Assembly: GCA_005882445.1 (NCBI GenBank)
Contig: VBAN01000076.1
Span: 1-16,813, forward strand
Source of the DNA: Candidatus Segetimicrobium genomatis
GTDB lineage: Bacteria > Sysuimicrobiota > Sysuimicrobiia > Sysuimicrobiales > Segetimicrobiaceae
DNA length: 16,813 bases
Direction: 5' to 3'
Below the pieces are notes generated by a model. The model worked only from the letters and a program-made list of their open reading frames with translations, made no database searches and had not been told where the DNA came from. This document shows, in pieces, positions 1 to 6,484 of the stretch (within the stretch, counting starts at the first letter, position 1; each line of letters opens with the position of its first letter). A program made the translations under genes and the position numbers.

Positions 1-12
1 TGGGAAGAGGCC

Positions 13-1093
13 TCAGGCCGCCTGCTGGAGCCGGATCACGACGTCGCGGAGGGCGTCGAGCGCGTAGGCCACGTCCGTGTCGGTCGTCCAGCGGCCGAGG
101 GTGAGCCGCACCGCCGCGGCGGCGAGCCGCGCCGGAAGGCCGAGCGCAACGATGACGTGGGACGGCTCGATGCTGCCCGAAGTGCAGGCCGAGCCCGAAC
201 TGGCCGCGACCCCGTGCAGGTCGAGCCCCATGACGAGCGACTGGCTGTCGGTGCCGTCGAACGACAGGTTGACGTTGTTGGGCAGGCGCCGGACCGGATC
301 TCCGTTGAGGTGCGCCCCCGGCAGCGTCAGCGCCTCGCGCATGAGGCGGGCGCGCATGGCGGTGAGGCGGGCGCGTTCTGCGTCCATCTCCTGGGCGGCG
401 ATCCGCAGGGCCGCCGCAAACCCCACAATCCCCGGCACGTTCTCCGTCCCGCCTCGCCGGCCCCGTTCGTGGCTGCCGCCGTGCTGCACGGGGGCCAGCG
501 GCGTCCCGGCGCGGACGTAGAGCGCCCCAACCCCCTTCGGCCCGTACCGCTTGTGCGCGGACATCGAGAGCAGGTCGACGTTCAACTCGTCGACGTTGAC
601 CGGGGCCGCCCCCACCAGCTGGGTCGCGTCCGTGTGGAACGGGATCTTCCGCGCGCGGGTCAGCTTCCCGATCTCGGCGATCGGCTGGAGCGTCCCGATC
701 TCGTTGTTCGCCGCCATCACCGAGACGAGCACGGTGTCCGCCCGCAGAGCCCCGCGCACATCGTCGGGATCGACGATCCCCTGCCGGTCCACGGGGAGGG
801 CGGTCACGGAAAAACCCCGGCCTTCGAGGAAGTGGCACGTCTCGAGAATCGCGTGATGTTCAATCGCCGTCGTGACGACGTGCCGGCCGCGCGCCTCGCT
901 CGATCTCGCTCGGCCGCGCGCCTACCGTCTCGGCCACCTGCGCACGTGCCTGGTCCACCGCGCTGCGGGCCTCCTGCCCAAAGACGTGGACGCTGCTCGC
1001 GTTGCCCGCCAGTTCCGTAAAGAACGGCAGCATCGCCTGGAGAACGCGGGGGTCCACCGGGGTCGTTGCCGCGTAGTCCAGGTAGACTCTCAT
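13..1093 (-). pseudogene. Cysteine desulfurase (NifS/IscS family), broken by internal deletion and frameshift
   Basis: PLP enzyme that takes sulfur from L-cysteine for Fe-S cluster or tRNA thiolation. The N-terminal part (ATG at 1091-1093) reads YLDYAATTPVDPRVLQAM and runs to GARPSEI. The rest follows in another frame: HVVTTAIEHHAILETC, then NNEIGT, the HTDATQ segment, the PLP-lysine region SMSAHKRYGPKG, HGGSHERGRRGGTEN, and the sulfur-carrying Cys loop SSGSACTSGS. Between the two parts the family normally has about 20 more residues including FTSGGTESDN, which holds the PLP phosphate; here they are absent and the frame changes near 884-925. Apart from this the sequence is well conserved, so the lesion is recent or is a sequence error. 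It follows the MerR-like gene by 13 nt, probably co-transcribed. As read, no functional enzyme could be made. Family sure; biological reality of the lesion unsure. Confidence 0.88.
884..923. repeat. 13-bp direct repeat at the cysteine desulfurase lesion
   Basis: CGGCCGCGCGCCT occurs at 884-896 and again at 911-923, a 27-bp period, exactly where about 20 codons of the desulfurase are missing. Between them CTCGCT is also repeated. This is a plausible slippage or misassembly site; it has no evident regulatory role. Confidence 0.7.
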
Positions 1094-1106
1094 CGGGCGC
1101 TCTCCC

Positions 1107-1400
1107 TCACCGCATCCCGCGCGGCTTGGGCCTTGCGATCACCCAGTCGCGGCGGGCCGGCCCGGCGCTCTTGGCGGCGCCCTTCCTGAGGAGGCGCTTT
1201 ACCTCCGCCAGGGAGCGGCTGCTGGTCTTCAATAGATGTGTCGCACGCTGCAGTTGCTCGACATCCGACCATGAGTAGAGGGGACTCCCGCCATTCCGGC
1301 GGCCTGCGCCCTTAGGCCCCCGCCGGCGGGGGCCGTTCGGGATGCCCTGGGCCTGCCAACGGCGCAGCGTGCTCAGCGATACCCCTGTAAGCCCCGCCAC
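1107..1400 (-). CDS. Small MerR-type helix-turn-helix regulator
   Basis: A 97-residue DNA-binding protein. The N-terminus GLTGVSLSTLRRWQAQGIP is a MerR-like helix-turn-helix, then a basic wing rich in Arg/Gly/Pro, PLYSWSDVEQLQRATHLL (the usual wing-to-helix segment of MerR proteins), and the helix SLAEVKRLLRKG. No long dimerisation coiled coil and no Cys-based sensor are present, so it is a minimal member. The GTG start at 1400 lies immediately after an in-frame TAA and 8 nt after a perfect TATAAT, so the first few residues usually found before the HTH are absent. It sits 13 nt upstream of the cysteine desulfurase, where many bacteria carry the Rrf2 regulator IscR; control of that gene is therefore a reasonable inference, but no effector can be read from the sequence. 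Confidence 0.8.
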   Translation of the reverse strand: MAGLTGVSLSTLRRWQAQGIPNGPRRRGPKGAGRRNGGSPLYSWSDVEQLQRATHLLKTSSRSLAEVKRLLRKGAAKSAGPARRDWVIARPKPRGMR

Positions 1401-1408
1401 GATCCGGA

Positions 1409-1417
1409 ATTATACCA
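1409..1417 (-). promoter_or_regulatory. Extended -10 promoter, leaderless start of the MerR-like gene
   Basis: On the minus strand TGGTATAAT is a perfect extended -10 (TGN plus TATAAT). Only 8 nt separate it from the GTG start at 1400, so transcription should begin at or within 1-2 nt of the start codon. No good -35 is visible, which an extended -10 can tolerate. Confidence 0.65.
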
Positions 1418-1485
1418 TGCGTGCGAATCTTCCGCCGCGGCCCTGTACAGGCCCGCGGGCAATCCGCGACAGTCGCCGTCCTCGA

Positions 1486-2097
1486 TCAACGGTCGGCGAG
1501 CGCGAGTTTGACGCCGAGCGCGACAAACGCGGCGGCGAACGCGCGGCGCATCCACGTCAACACCTGAGGACGCGAGATGACGTGCCCGCGAATCCAGGCG
1601 GCAAACAACCCGTATCCGACGAACACGGCAAACGTCAGGACCATGAACACGGTGCTCAGCTCGAACATGCGGGAGAGCGGACGTGGCTCGTTGGCGCTCA
1701 CAAATTGCGGCAGGAACGCAAAAAAGAACATTGACAGTTTCGGATTGAGGATGTTGATCAGGATCGCGGTGACGATCACCTGCATAGCCGAGCGGGGGCC
1801 GGCCTCCTGTTCCACGCGGAGCGCGCCCTGTTCCCTCAGCGCGTTCCACGCCATATAGAGCAGATAGGCCACGCCGAGGTATTTCAGCGTCTGGAAGGCG
1901 AGCGCGCTCGCATGCAAGAGCGCTGCGAGTCCCATGATCGCCGCCGCCATGTGCGGGATGATGCCGAGCGTGCATCCGAAGGCAGCGACGATGCTTGCGC
2001 GGGACCCGCGCGAGAGGCCGGCCGCCAGCGTATAGAGGACACCGGTGCCGGGTGACACGATCACGATAAGCGACGTCACCAAAAAGTCGATGCTCAC
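1486..2097 (-). CDS. LysE/RhtB-family amino-acid exporter
   Basis: A 203-residue polytopic inner-membrane protein of the LysE/RhtB/CadD exporter superfamily, which exports amino acids or similar small metabolites by cation antiport. The family signature SPGTGVLYTLAAGLSRG follows the first hydrophobic segment; then come LGIIPHMAAAIMGLAALL, the segment LKYLGVAYLLYMAW, the conserved LINILNPKLSMFFFAFLPQF, and two C-terminal hydrophobic segments. Length matches the family (about 205). Start is GTG at 2097 with a GGGGG-containing ribosome site just upstream. It is the last gene of the minus-strand run, 25 nt after the methyltransferase. The substrate cannot be deduced. Confidence 0.9.
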   Translation of the reverse strand: MSIDFLVTSLIVIVSPGTGVLYTLAAGLSRGSRASIVAAFGCTLGIIPHMAAAIMGLAALLHASALAFQTLKYLGVAYLLYMAWNALREQGALRVEQEAGPRSAMQVIVTAILINILNPKLSMFFFAFLPQFVSANEPRPLSRMFELSTVFMVLTFAVFVGYGLFAAWIRGHVISRPQVLTWMRRAFAAAFVALGVKLALADR

Positions 2098-2122
2098 GAT
2101 CGCCCCCTTTACGTCGTCCCCG

Positions 2123-2893
2123 CTATCGCCGGGTGGCGACCAGGTTCAGCCAGTGATGGTGAAACCGCAGTTCGTCTCCGATCAGGGTGGGCTGCATGCC
2201 GGCCTGGTCGCCCGGAATGGTCCGCAGCAGCCGCTCTCGCACAAGGACGGCGACATCGGGCGGCGTCGCGGCAACCCGGCACCACTCGCCGAGCTCGCGC
2301 ACCTGCGTCCCGCCCTCGCGGCCGGTGACGGTGAACCCGCACGACGTCAGCAGCGCCTCGAGCCCGGCCGGGCTGTAGACCGCGACGTGCGCGGGATCGC
2401 GCAGGCGCTCGATCTCGTTCTGGCGGGCCCGCTTCGCCTCATCGGAGACTCCCACGATGTCCCCCACGGCGATCTTCCCGCCCGGCCGGCAGACCCGTGC
2501 CATTTCGCCCAGGACCTGCCGCGGGTCGCCAAAATGATGAATCGCCAGGGTCGTCGCGACGAGGGTAAATGTCTCATCCCGAAACGGGAGCCGCGCGCCC
2601 TCGGCCCGGACAAGAAAGAAGCGGCCGGCGCCGCCGGGCCCCGCCTGCCGGGCCAGCCGGAGCATCTCCATCGTCACATCCGTGCCGATGGCCACCCGGA
2701 CGAGCGGGGCAAACGTCTTGAGCAGGCGCCCCGCGCCGCAGGCGACGTCCAGCAGGAGATCGGTGGGGGCGGGCTCGGCGAGCCGGACCAGCGACTCGAT
2801 CTCGACCAGGTTGCCGACCGCCGCGCTCTTCGCAAACGCCTCCGCGGTGCGCGCGAACCGCTCCTCGTTGAGCCGCCGGATCCGATCGTCCAT
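2123..2893 (-). CDS. Class I SAM-dependent methyltransferase (UbiE/MenG-like)
   Basis: A 256-residue soluble methyltransferase. SAM-binding motif I is LLLDVACGAGRLL (about residues 46-58), followed by the acidic end of strand 2 in GTDVTMEMLRLAR, motif II/III around LPFRDETFTLVATTLAIHHF, and the post-motif GEMARVCRPGGKIAVGDIV. The C-terminal part (SPAGLEALLTSCGFTV) is also as in UbiE-like enzymes. ATG at 2893 is chosen because the protein then begins MDDRIRRLNEERFARTAEAFAKSA, the normal N-terminal helix; the open frame continues upstream only as antisense-type sequence over the PHP gene. No strong ribosome site is seen; the 16-nt gap to the PHP gene suggests translational coupling. The methyl acceptor is unknown; nothing around it points to quinone synthesis. 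Confidence 0.87.
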   Translation of the reverse strand: MDDRIRRLNEERFARTAEAFAKSAAVGNLVEIESLVRLAEPAPTDLLLDVACGAGRLLKTFAPLVRVAIGTDVTMEMLRLARQAGPGGAGRFFLVRAEGARLPFRDETFTLVATTLAIHHFGDPRQVLGEMARVCRPGGKIAVGDIVGVSDEAKRARQNEIERLRDPAHVAVYSPAGLEALLTSCGFTVTGREGGTQVRELGEWCRVAATPPDVAVLVRERLLRTIPGDQAGMQPTLIGDELRFHHHWLNLVATRR

Positions 2894-2909
2894 GCGCTGT
2901 GGGAATCGC

Positions 2910-3695
2910 TCAGAGGGGGACCATCGTGCGGGACCGCTGCGCGAAGGCCGCCGTCTCCCCGTACCCCGCGTCCCGCGCGACGGCCGCCGCCCGGTCGAAA
3001 TCTCTCCCCACATCCTCGGGGACGTGGGCGTCCGAGTTGATGAGCACCGGCACCCCGGCCAACCGGCAGGCCCGCAGGAACGGCGGCGCCGGGTAGACGG
3101 CGGCGGCGAACTCCAACGCGGCCGCAGCGTAGAGGTCCGCGATGTCCGCCTTCGGCCGGTAGCCCATGACCTTGATGACGTCCGCGTGCCCGATGATGTC
3201 GAACAGCCCGGTCCGCGCCGCCTGTCCGATGAGGCGAAAGTACCGGCGGTAGACCTCCAGCACGTCCACCCGCTCCCAGTCGCTGATCCGCGCGGGGTCG
3301 TCGAACCCCCACCACTCGCCTCCGCGCGTCGCGGGCGGCAGCCAGTGCACGGACCCGATCGCGTAATCCCACGGGTGCGCGCCGATCGCGCGCTCGAGGG
3401 CTGCCTCGAACCCGGGAAGGTAATCCCATTCCAGGGCGAGCTTGACCGGCAGGCCAGCGGCGCGGGCCTGCTCGACGAGCCGCAGGTAGCTGTCGAGCCG
3501 CTCGGTGTTCTGCGCGTCGACCCAGGGCAGCGGCGTGGGATAGATCGCGCGGCACTCGCGGAACCGGTGCGGGTGCTCGCTGAACCCGATCTCGCGCAGG
3601 CCGCGGGCGCGGGCGGTTTCGACAAAGCGCTCAAGCCACTCGAGCGTCCAGGGACCCCGCTCCAGATGCATGTGGTAGTCGGTCCCCGCCGCCAC
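2910..3695 (-). CDS. PHP-family phosphohydrolase, histidinol-phosphatase (HisK/HisJ) type
   Basis: A 261-residue PHP-domain protein, most like the histidinol-phosphatases that act in the penultimate step of histidine synthesis. Metal ligands are visible in order: D6-H8-H10 (TDYHMHLE), H41/H43 (GFSEHPHR), E89 (LALEWDY), H117 (IGSVHWL), H170 (IIGHADVIK) and D222-H224 (INSDAH). Start is GTG at 3695, preceded by GGGAGGGG. Odd point: where the family normally has LEINT-G-RKP-GE-YP, this protein reads LEFAAAVYPAPPFL, so the NTxGxRxP loop (roughly 8-10 residues) is missing in frame near 3095-3107. That loop is close to the active site, so activity is uncertain. Gap to the upstream SDR stop is 21 nt. 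No his genes are nearby, so a different phosphoester substrate is possible. Confidence 0.85.
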   Translation of the reverse strand: MAAGTDYHMHLERGPWTLEWLERFVETARARGLREIGFSEHPHRFRECRAIYPTPLPWVDAQNTERLDSYLRLVEQARAAGLPVKLALEWDYLPGFEAALERAIGAHPWDYAIGSVHWLPPATRGGEWWGFDDPARISDWERVDVLEVYRRYFRLIGQAARTGLFDIIGHADVIKVMGYRPKADIADLYAAAALEFAAAVYPAPPFLRACRLAGVPVLINSDAHVPEDVGRDFDRAAAVARDAGYGETAAFAQRSRTMVPL

Positions 3696-3716
3696 CGGCC
3701 AGCCCCTCCCCCGCCC

Positions 3717-4386
3717 TTACCGCAGCACCGTTCCGCCGTCGACGACCAGCGTGTGGCCGGTGATCGACGCGGCGTCGTCCGTCACGAGGAAGACCACCGC
3801 GCCGGCCACAGCCTCCGGCGTGCCGACGCGCCCGAGGAGCGAGACCGCTCGGGGCGAGTTCCAGGGCGAGGCGGCGGGTCAGCATGATCACCCCCGCCTT
3901 GCTCGCCGCGTAGGGCGCCGAGGTCTCGTATCCGGGCCGCGGCGACAGGCCCCCGCCGCTGGCCAGGTTCACGATGGTGCCGGACTGCTGGGCCAGCATC
4001 ACCCGCGCGGCCGCCTGCGCGCACAGGAACGTTCCCTTGAGGTTGACGTCGAGCACACGGTTCCAGTGCGCCTCGGCCACCTCGAGGAGCGGCACCCGGC
4101 TGAACACCCCGGCGTTGTTGACCAGGATGTCCAGGCGCCCGAACGTCCGGTGGATCTCCTCGAACATGTTCCGGACGGCCGGGGCCAGGGAGACGTCCGC
4201 GCGGGCCACGAGCGTGGGCACCCCGAGCCGTCCGGCCTCCTCGGCCGCCTCCGCCGCGCCCTGAGCGCTCTCCAGGTGGTGCAGCACGAGCGAGGCGCCC
4301 TCCTGCGCGAGCGCTTTCGCGATCGCGCGGCCGATCCCCCGGCCGGCGCCGGTGACGAGCGCGACTTTACCGGTGAGCCGGCGCAC
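3717..4386 (-). pseudogene. SDR-family oxidoreductase (FabG-like), broken by internal deletion and frameshift
   Basis: NAD(P)-dependent short-chain dehydrogenase. GTG start at 4386 with GGAGGGAG upstream gives the Rossmann motif VTGAGRGIGRA (residues 11-21), NNAG (90-93), catalytic S143 (NLASG) and Y159/K163 (APYAASKAG), then LALELAPSG. Here the family continues with RVNAVAPG and some 30 more residues; those are gone. The normal end resumes in another frame: LLGRVGTPEAVAGAVVFLV, then the segment ITGHTLVVDGGTVLR and a TAA at 3717. The junction is near 3838-3853, between CCCGAG and its inverted copy CTCGGG. The continuous frame instead runs on as Arg/Gly-rich nonsense into the PHP gene. Lost residues include cofactor- and substrate-loop positions, so no active enzyme is expected. 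First gene of the minus-strand run to LysE. Confidence 0.87.
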
Positions 4387-4477
4387 GCGCTCCCTCCGCT
4401 CAGACGGCGACGCGGACGGTCCGGATCCGGCGCGCGAAGATCGCTACGCGCATCGCCGGTCCCTCACGGCGCACCGC

Positions 4478-5112
4478 TCACCGCGCCCGGCGGGCGGCCC
4501 GCCGGCCGGCGGCGCCGGCGATCTGCACATTGAACACCGCCTCGAGGAACTGGGTGATCACCCGGCCGGTCGCTCCCCACACCACCTCGGGGCCGACGGA
4601 GTAGAAGTAGATCTCCCGCGGCACGCCTCCGCAGGTCCAGATCTCCGTGCGCACGTTGGCGGGATCGAGCAAGACCCGGATCGGCGCCTCGAGCACCGCC
4701 CGCACTTCAGCGGGGTTCACCCGGAGCGGGTACGGGTACGGGATGGTGCCGACAACGGGCATCATCAGGAACCCGGAGACGGAGGTCTCCTCGTCATCGA
4801 GCGCGCCCAGGATCGTGATGTCCTGAGCCCGCACCCCAATCTACTCGCTGGTTTCGCGGACCGCGGCCGCCTGGGGGGATTCGCCCGGCTCGATCGCGCC
4901 GCCCGGCAGCGAGATCTCGCCCTTGTGCCGGTCCACGGTCTCGCTGCGCTTGGTGAGCAGGAGCGCCGCCTCGCCGTCGGCGTGGACGACCATGAGTAGC
5001 ACAGCCGCCTGCCGCAACCCCTGGGGGGCGGCTTCGGCGCCCCGCCTCGGCCGGCCAGCGCGGCCCGAATGTGCGCGCGGAGAGCCTCGGGATGGGTCAG
5101 CAGGTCAAAACG
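4478..5112 (-). pseudogene. Nudix hydrolase of the CoA pyrophosphatase (NudL) type, inactivated
   Basis: Remnant of a Nudix enzyme that cleaves CoA to phosphopantetheine and 3',5'-ADP. Reading from 5112 downwards: RFDLLTHPEALRAHIRAALAG, a frame change near 5020-5060, then QAAVLLMVVHADGEAALLLT, KRSETVDRHKGEISLPGG and the Nudix box AIEPGESPQAAAVRETSE. The next codon is TAG (4841-4843) where the box needs its second catalytic Glu (REUXEE), then the frame continues IGVRAQDITILGALDDEETSVSGF, PVVGTIPYPYPLRVNPAEVR, LLDPANVR and WGATGRVITQFLEAV. The late part (from GTG at 4834) is an open frame of 118 residues but lacks the active site. There is no start codon in the first frame. Three separate lesions make real pseudogenisation more likely here than at the other sites. 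Confidence 0.82.
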
Positions 5113-5118
5113 GTGATC

Positions 5119-5128
5119 ATGATACCAT
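5119..5128. promoter_or_regulatory. Overlapping divergent -10 elements between the Nudix relic and thyX
   Basis: Minus strand TGGTATCAT (5127 to 5119) is an extended -10 only 6 nt from the first coding triplet of the Nudix relic, matching the leaderless spacing seen elsewhere in the window. On the plus strand the same bases give TGATACCAT (5120-5128), an extended -10 that would give thyX a leader of about 110 nt. No clear -35 on either strand. Confidence 0.4.
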
Positions 5129-5244
5129 AGTCGGAAGGTGAATCACATTCCCCAGCGAATTGACGAACCGACACGTGTGACGGCGTGAGATCCGTTGCCC
5201 ATCTGCCACTCGTTCACCAGCGCGATCCCGACGGAGGAGCGGTG

Positions 5245-5381
5245 ATGCCCGAGCGCCTCGCGGACCCCGGCACGATGCGAGGGCGAGCGGTCGGTTCCGT
5301 GGCGCTGCCCGGTGGACGCGAGATCACGCTCTACGCCGTCCGGCCGGTGGCCATCCTCCTCACGCGGACCGGCTCGCCGCG
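5245..5381 (+). other. N-terminal coding part of thyX, in a different frame from the rest
   Basis: ATG at 5245 has an excellent ribosome site, GGAGGAG at 5233-5239, 5 nt away. The frame reads MPERLADPGTMRGRAVGSV then GREITLYAVRPVAILL, which would supply the first beta strand of ThyX. It leaves register with the body of the protein between about 5340 and 5377: the correct continuation DRLAAMAARQCYS is in the other frame. A single-base insertion or loss would reconnect them. Confidence 0.6.
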
Positions 5382-6077
5382 ATGGCGGCGCGGCAGTGCT
5401 ACAGCGCGGGCAGCATCCTCGACCTCCCCCAGCCCCTCTCGCCCAAGTCGACCGCGCACATGGTCAACCGCGTCGTCTCCGCCGGACACACGAGCTGCGT
5501 CGAGCACAACCAGTTTGTCTTCGGGGTGCGTGGGATCTCCCGCAGCTGCTCGCACCAGCTGGTCCGCCACCGCGTGGGGTGGTCGTATGAGCAGCAGAGC
5601 CAGCGGTACGTCGACTTTTCGTCCCAGGACTTCGTCGAGATCGTCGTGCCGCCGACGATCCTCCGGATCCCCGAGATGCTCGAGTCGTTTCTCGAGCCGG
5701 TCAAGGCCGCGGTCCGCGCCTACTTCCTCCTGCGGGACGAGCGGGTGCACCAGGAGGACGCCCGGTACCTGTTCAACAACGCGTTCGAGACGAAGTTGAT
5801 CGTGTCGGCGAACGCGCGCGCGCTCCTGCACTTCTTCGAACTGCGCACCTGCAATCTGGCGCAGTGGGAAATCCGCTGGCTGGCCCACCTGATGCGGGCC
5901 GAGCTGCAGCACGCCGCGCCCGAGATCTTCAAGTTCGCCGGCCCGACGTGCATGACCCAGAAGATCTGCTGGGAGGGCCCCCGCGGGGCGAAGTGTCCGC
6001 GCCTGGTCTCTACGGGCGCCGAGCTGCGGGACCGGACGCCGGCCGCCGCGGCGGAGAGGACATCGCCCCTCTCGTAA
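5382..6077 (+). CDS. thyX: FAD-dependent thymidylate synthase ThyX (N-terminus frameshifted)
   Basis: Makes dTMP from dUMP using methylene-tetrahydrofolate and NADPH through FAD, in place of ThyA. From the ATG at 5382 the protein reads MAARQCYSAG, then HTSCVEHNQFVFGVRGISR, SCSHQLVRHRVGWSYEQQSQRY (the ThyX signature; coded at 5565-5609), NNAFETKLIVSANARALLHF, LRTCNLAQWEIRWLAHLM and the C-terminal GPTCMTQKICWEG. The codons just before 5382 in the same frame read DRLAA, typical of the family, so the true protein begins further upstream in another frame (5245). The signature has eight residues between RHR and the Ser, one more than the usual RHRX7S. Ferredoxin follows after 65 nt with its own promoter. 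If this is the only thymidylate synthase, the frameshift is likely a sequence error, because dTMP synthesis is essential. Confidence 0.9.
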   Translation: MAARQCYSAGSILDLPQPLSPKSTAHMVNRVVSAGHTSCVEHNQFVFGVRGISRSCSHQLVRHRVGWSYEQQSQRYVDFSSQDFVEIVVPPTILRIPEMLESFLEPVKAAVRAYFLLRDERVHQEDARYLFNNAFETKLIVSANARALLHFFELRTCNLAQWEIRWLAHLMRAELQHAAPEIFKFAGPTCMTQKICWEGPRGAKCPRLVSTGAELRDRTPAAAAERTSPLS

Positions 6078-6103
6078 GGTAGTTACCGGATAGTGAGAGG
6101 GAG

Positions 6104-6109
6104 TATAAT
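6104..6109 (+). promoter_or_regulatory. -10 box of the ferredoxin promoter
   Basis: TATAAT at 6104-6109, 34 nt before the ferredoxin ATG; -35 is weak (AGTTAC at 17-nt spacing). Transcription would begin near 6116, giving a short leader carrying AGGAGG at 6128-6133, 9 nt from the ATG. Unlike several other promoters here, this one makes a leadered mRNA. Confidence 0.6.
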
Positions 6110-6142
6110 GGTGATGAGATTTACGAGAGGAGGCAGTGCAAG

Positions 6143-6436
6143 ATGACCTACACGATCACCGAGCCCTGCATCAACGTCAAAGACCGGTCGTGCGTGGATG
6201 TCTGTCCGGTCGACTGCATCCACCCCAAGGCGGATGAAGACAAGGGCGAGGTGATGCTGTACATCCATCCCGACGAGTGCATCGACTGCGGCGCGTGCGA
6301 ATCGGTGTGTCCGGTGACGGCCATCTTCGCTGAGGCGGATGTCCCGGACAAGTGGAAGCAGTTCACCGAGATGAACGCCGACTACTTCAAGATGAGCAAG
6401 GAGGAATTCGCGGCCAAGTACGGCCGCGATCCCTAG
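6143..6436 (+). CDS. fdxA: 7Fe ferredoxin ([3Fe-4S][4Fe-4S], FdxA type)
   Basis: A 97-residue soluble low-potential electron carrier. By comparison with Azotobacter FdI, C9, C17 and C56 should hold the 3Fe-4S cluster (the position of FdI C11 is Val, so the first site lacks a fourth Cys) and C21, C46, C49 and C52 the 4Fe-4S cluster; C25 is the extra free Cys. Motifs are EPCINVKDRSCVDVCPVDCI and HPDECIDCGACESVCPVTAI. The tail from DVPDKWKQF to EEFAAKYGRDP is the usual helical C-terminal extension of this type. ATG at 6143 with AGGAGG upstream. It has its own promoter, so it is probably a monocistron. The redox partner cannot be named; nothing adjacent is an obvious ferredoxin-using enzyme. Confidence 0.95.
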   Translation: MTYTITEPCINVKDRSCVDVCPVDCIHPKADEDKGEVMLYIHPDECIDCGACESVCPVTAIFAEADVPDKWKQFTEMNADYFKMSKEEFAAKYGRDP

Positions 6437-6455
6437 GCTCCGCGCCTGCTCCGGG

Positions 6456-6484
6456 ACCCCCGGCGGCTATTCGGCGCCGGGGGT
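6456..6484. terminator. Hairpin between convergent ferredoxin and threonine aldolase genes
   Basis: ACCCCCGGCG (6456-6465) pairs perfectly with CGCCGGGGGT (6475-6484) across a 9-nt loop, with GG/CC just outside. It lies 19 nt after the ferredoxin stop and contains the threonine aldolase stop (6467-6469) in its loop, so it could serve both directions. There is no strong T-run, so intrinsic termination is likely but not certain. Confidence 0.6.

Noticed and set aside
157..1020. Long plus-strand open frames over the desulfurase and, similarly, 2045-3040 and 2682-3887
   Set aside because: Arg/Pro/Gly/Asp-rich shadow translations opposite conserved genes; GC-rich third positions keep the antisense frames open. 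No family motif.
2894..3634. Upstream extension of the methyltransferase frame to a 503-codon fusion
   Set aside because: The added part is a shadow of the PHP gene on the same strand; the methyltransferase has a natural start at 2893.
6054..6073. GAGAGG/CCTCTC hairpin just before the thyX stop as a terminator
   Set aside because: Only 6 bp, inside the coding sequence, and no T-run follows.
6110..6142. Leaderless start for ferredoxin from GTG or ATG right after TATAAT
   Set aside because: Those codons are not the start of the ferredoxin frame; the ATG at 6143 has AGGAGG and gives the canonical N-terminus.
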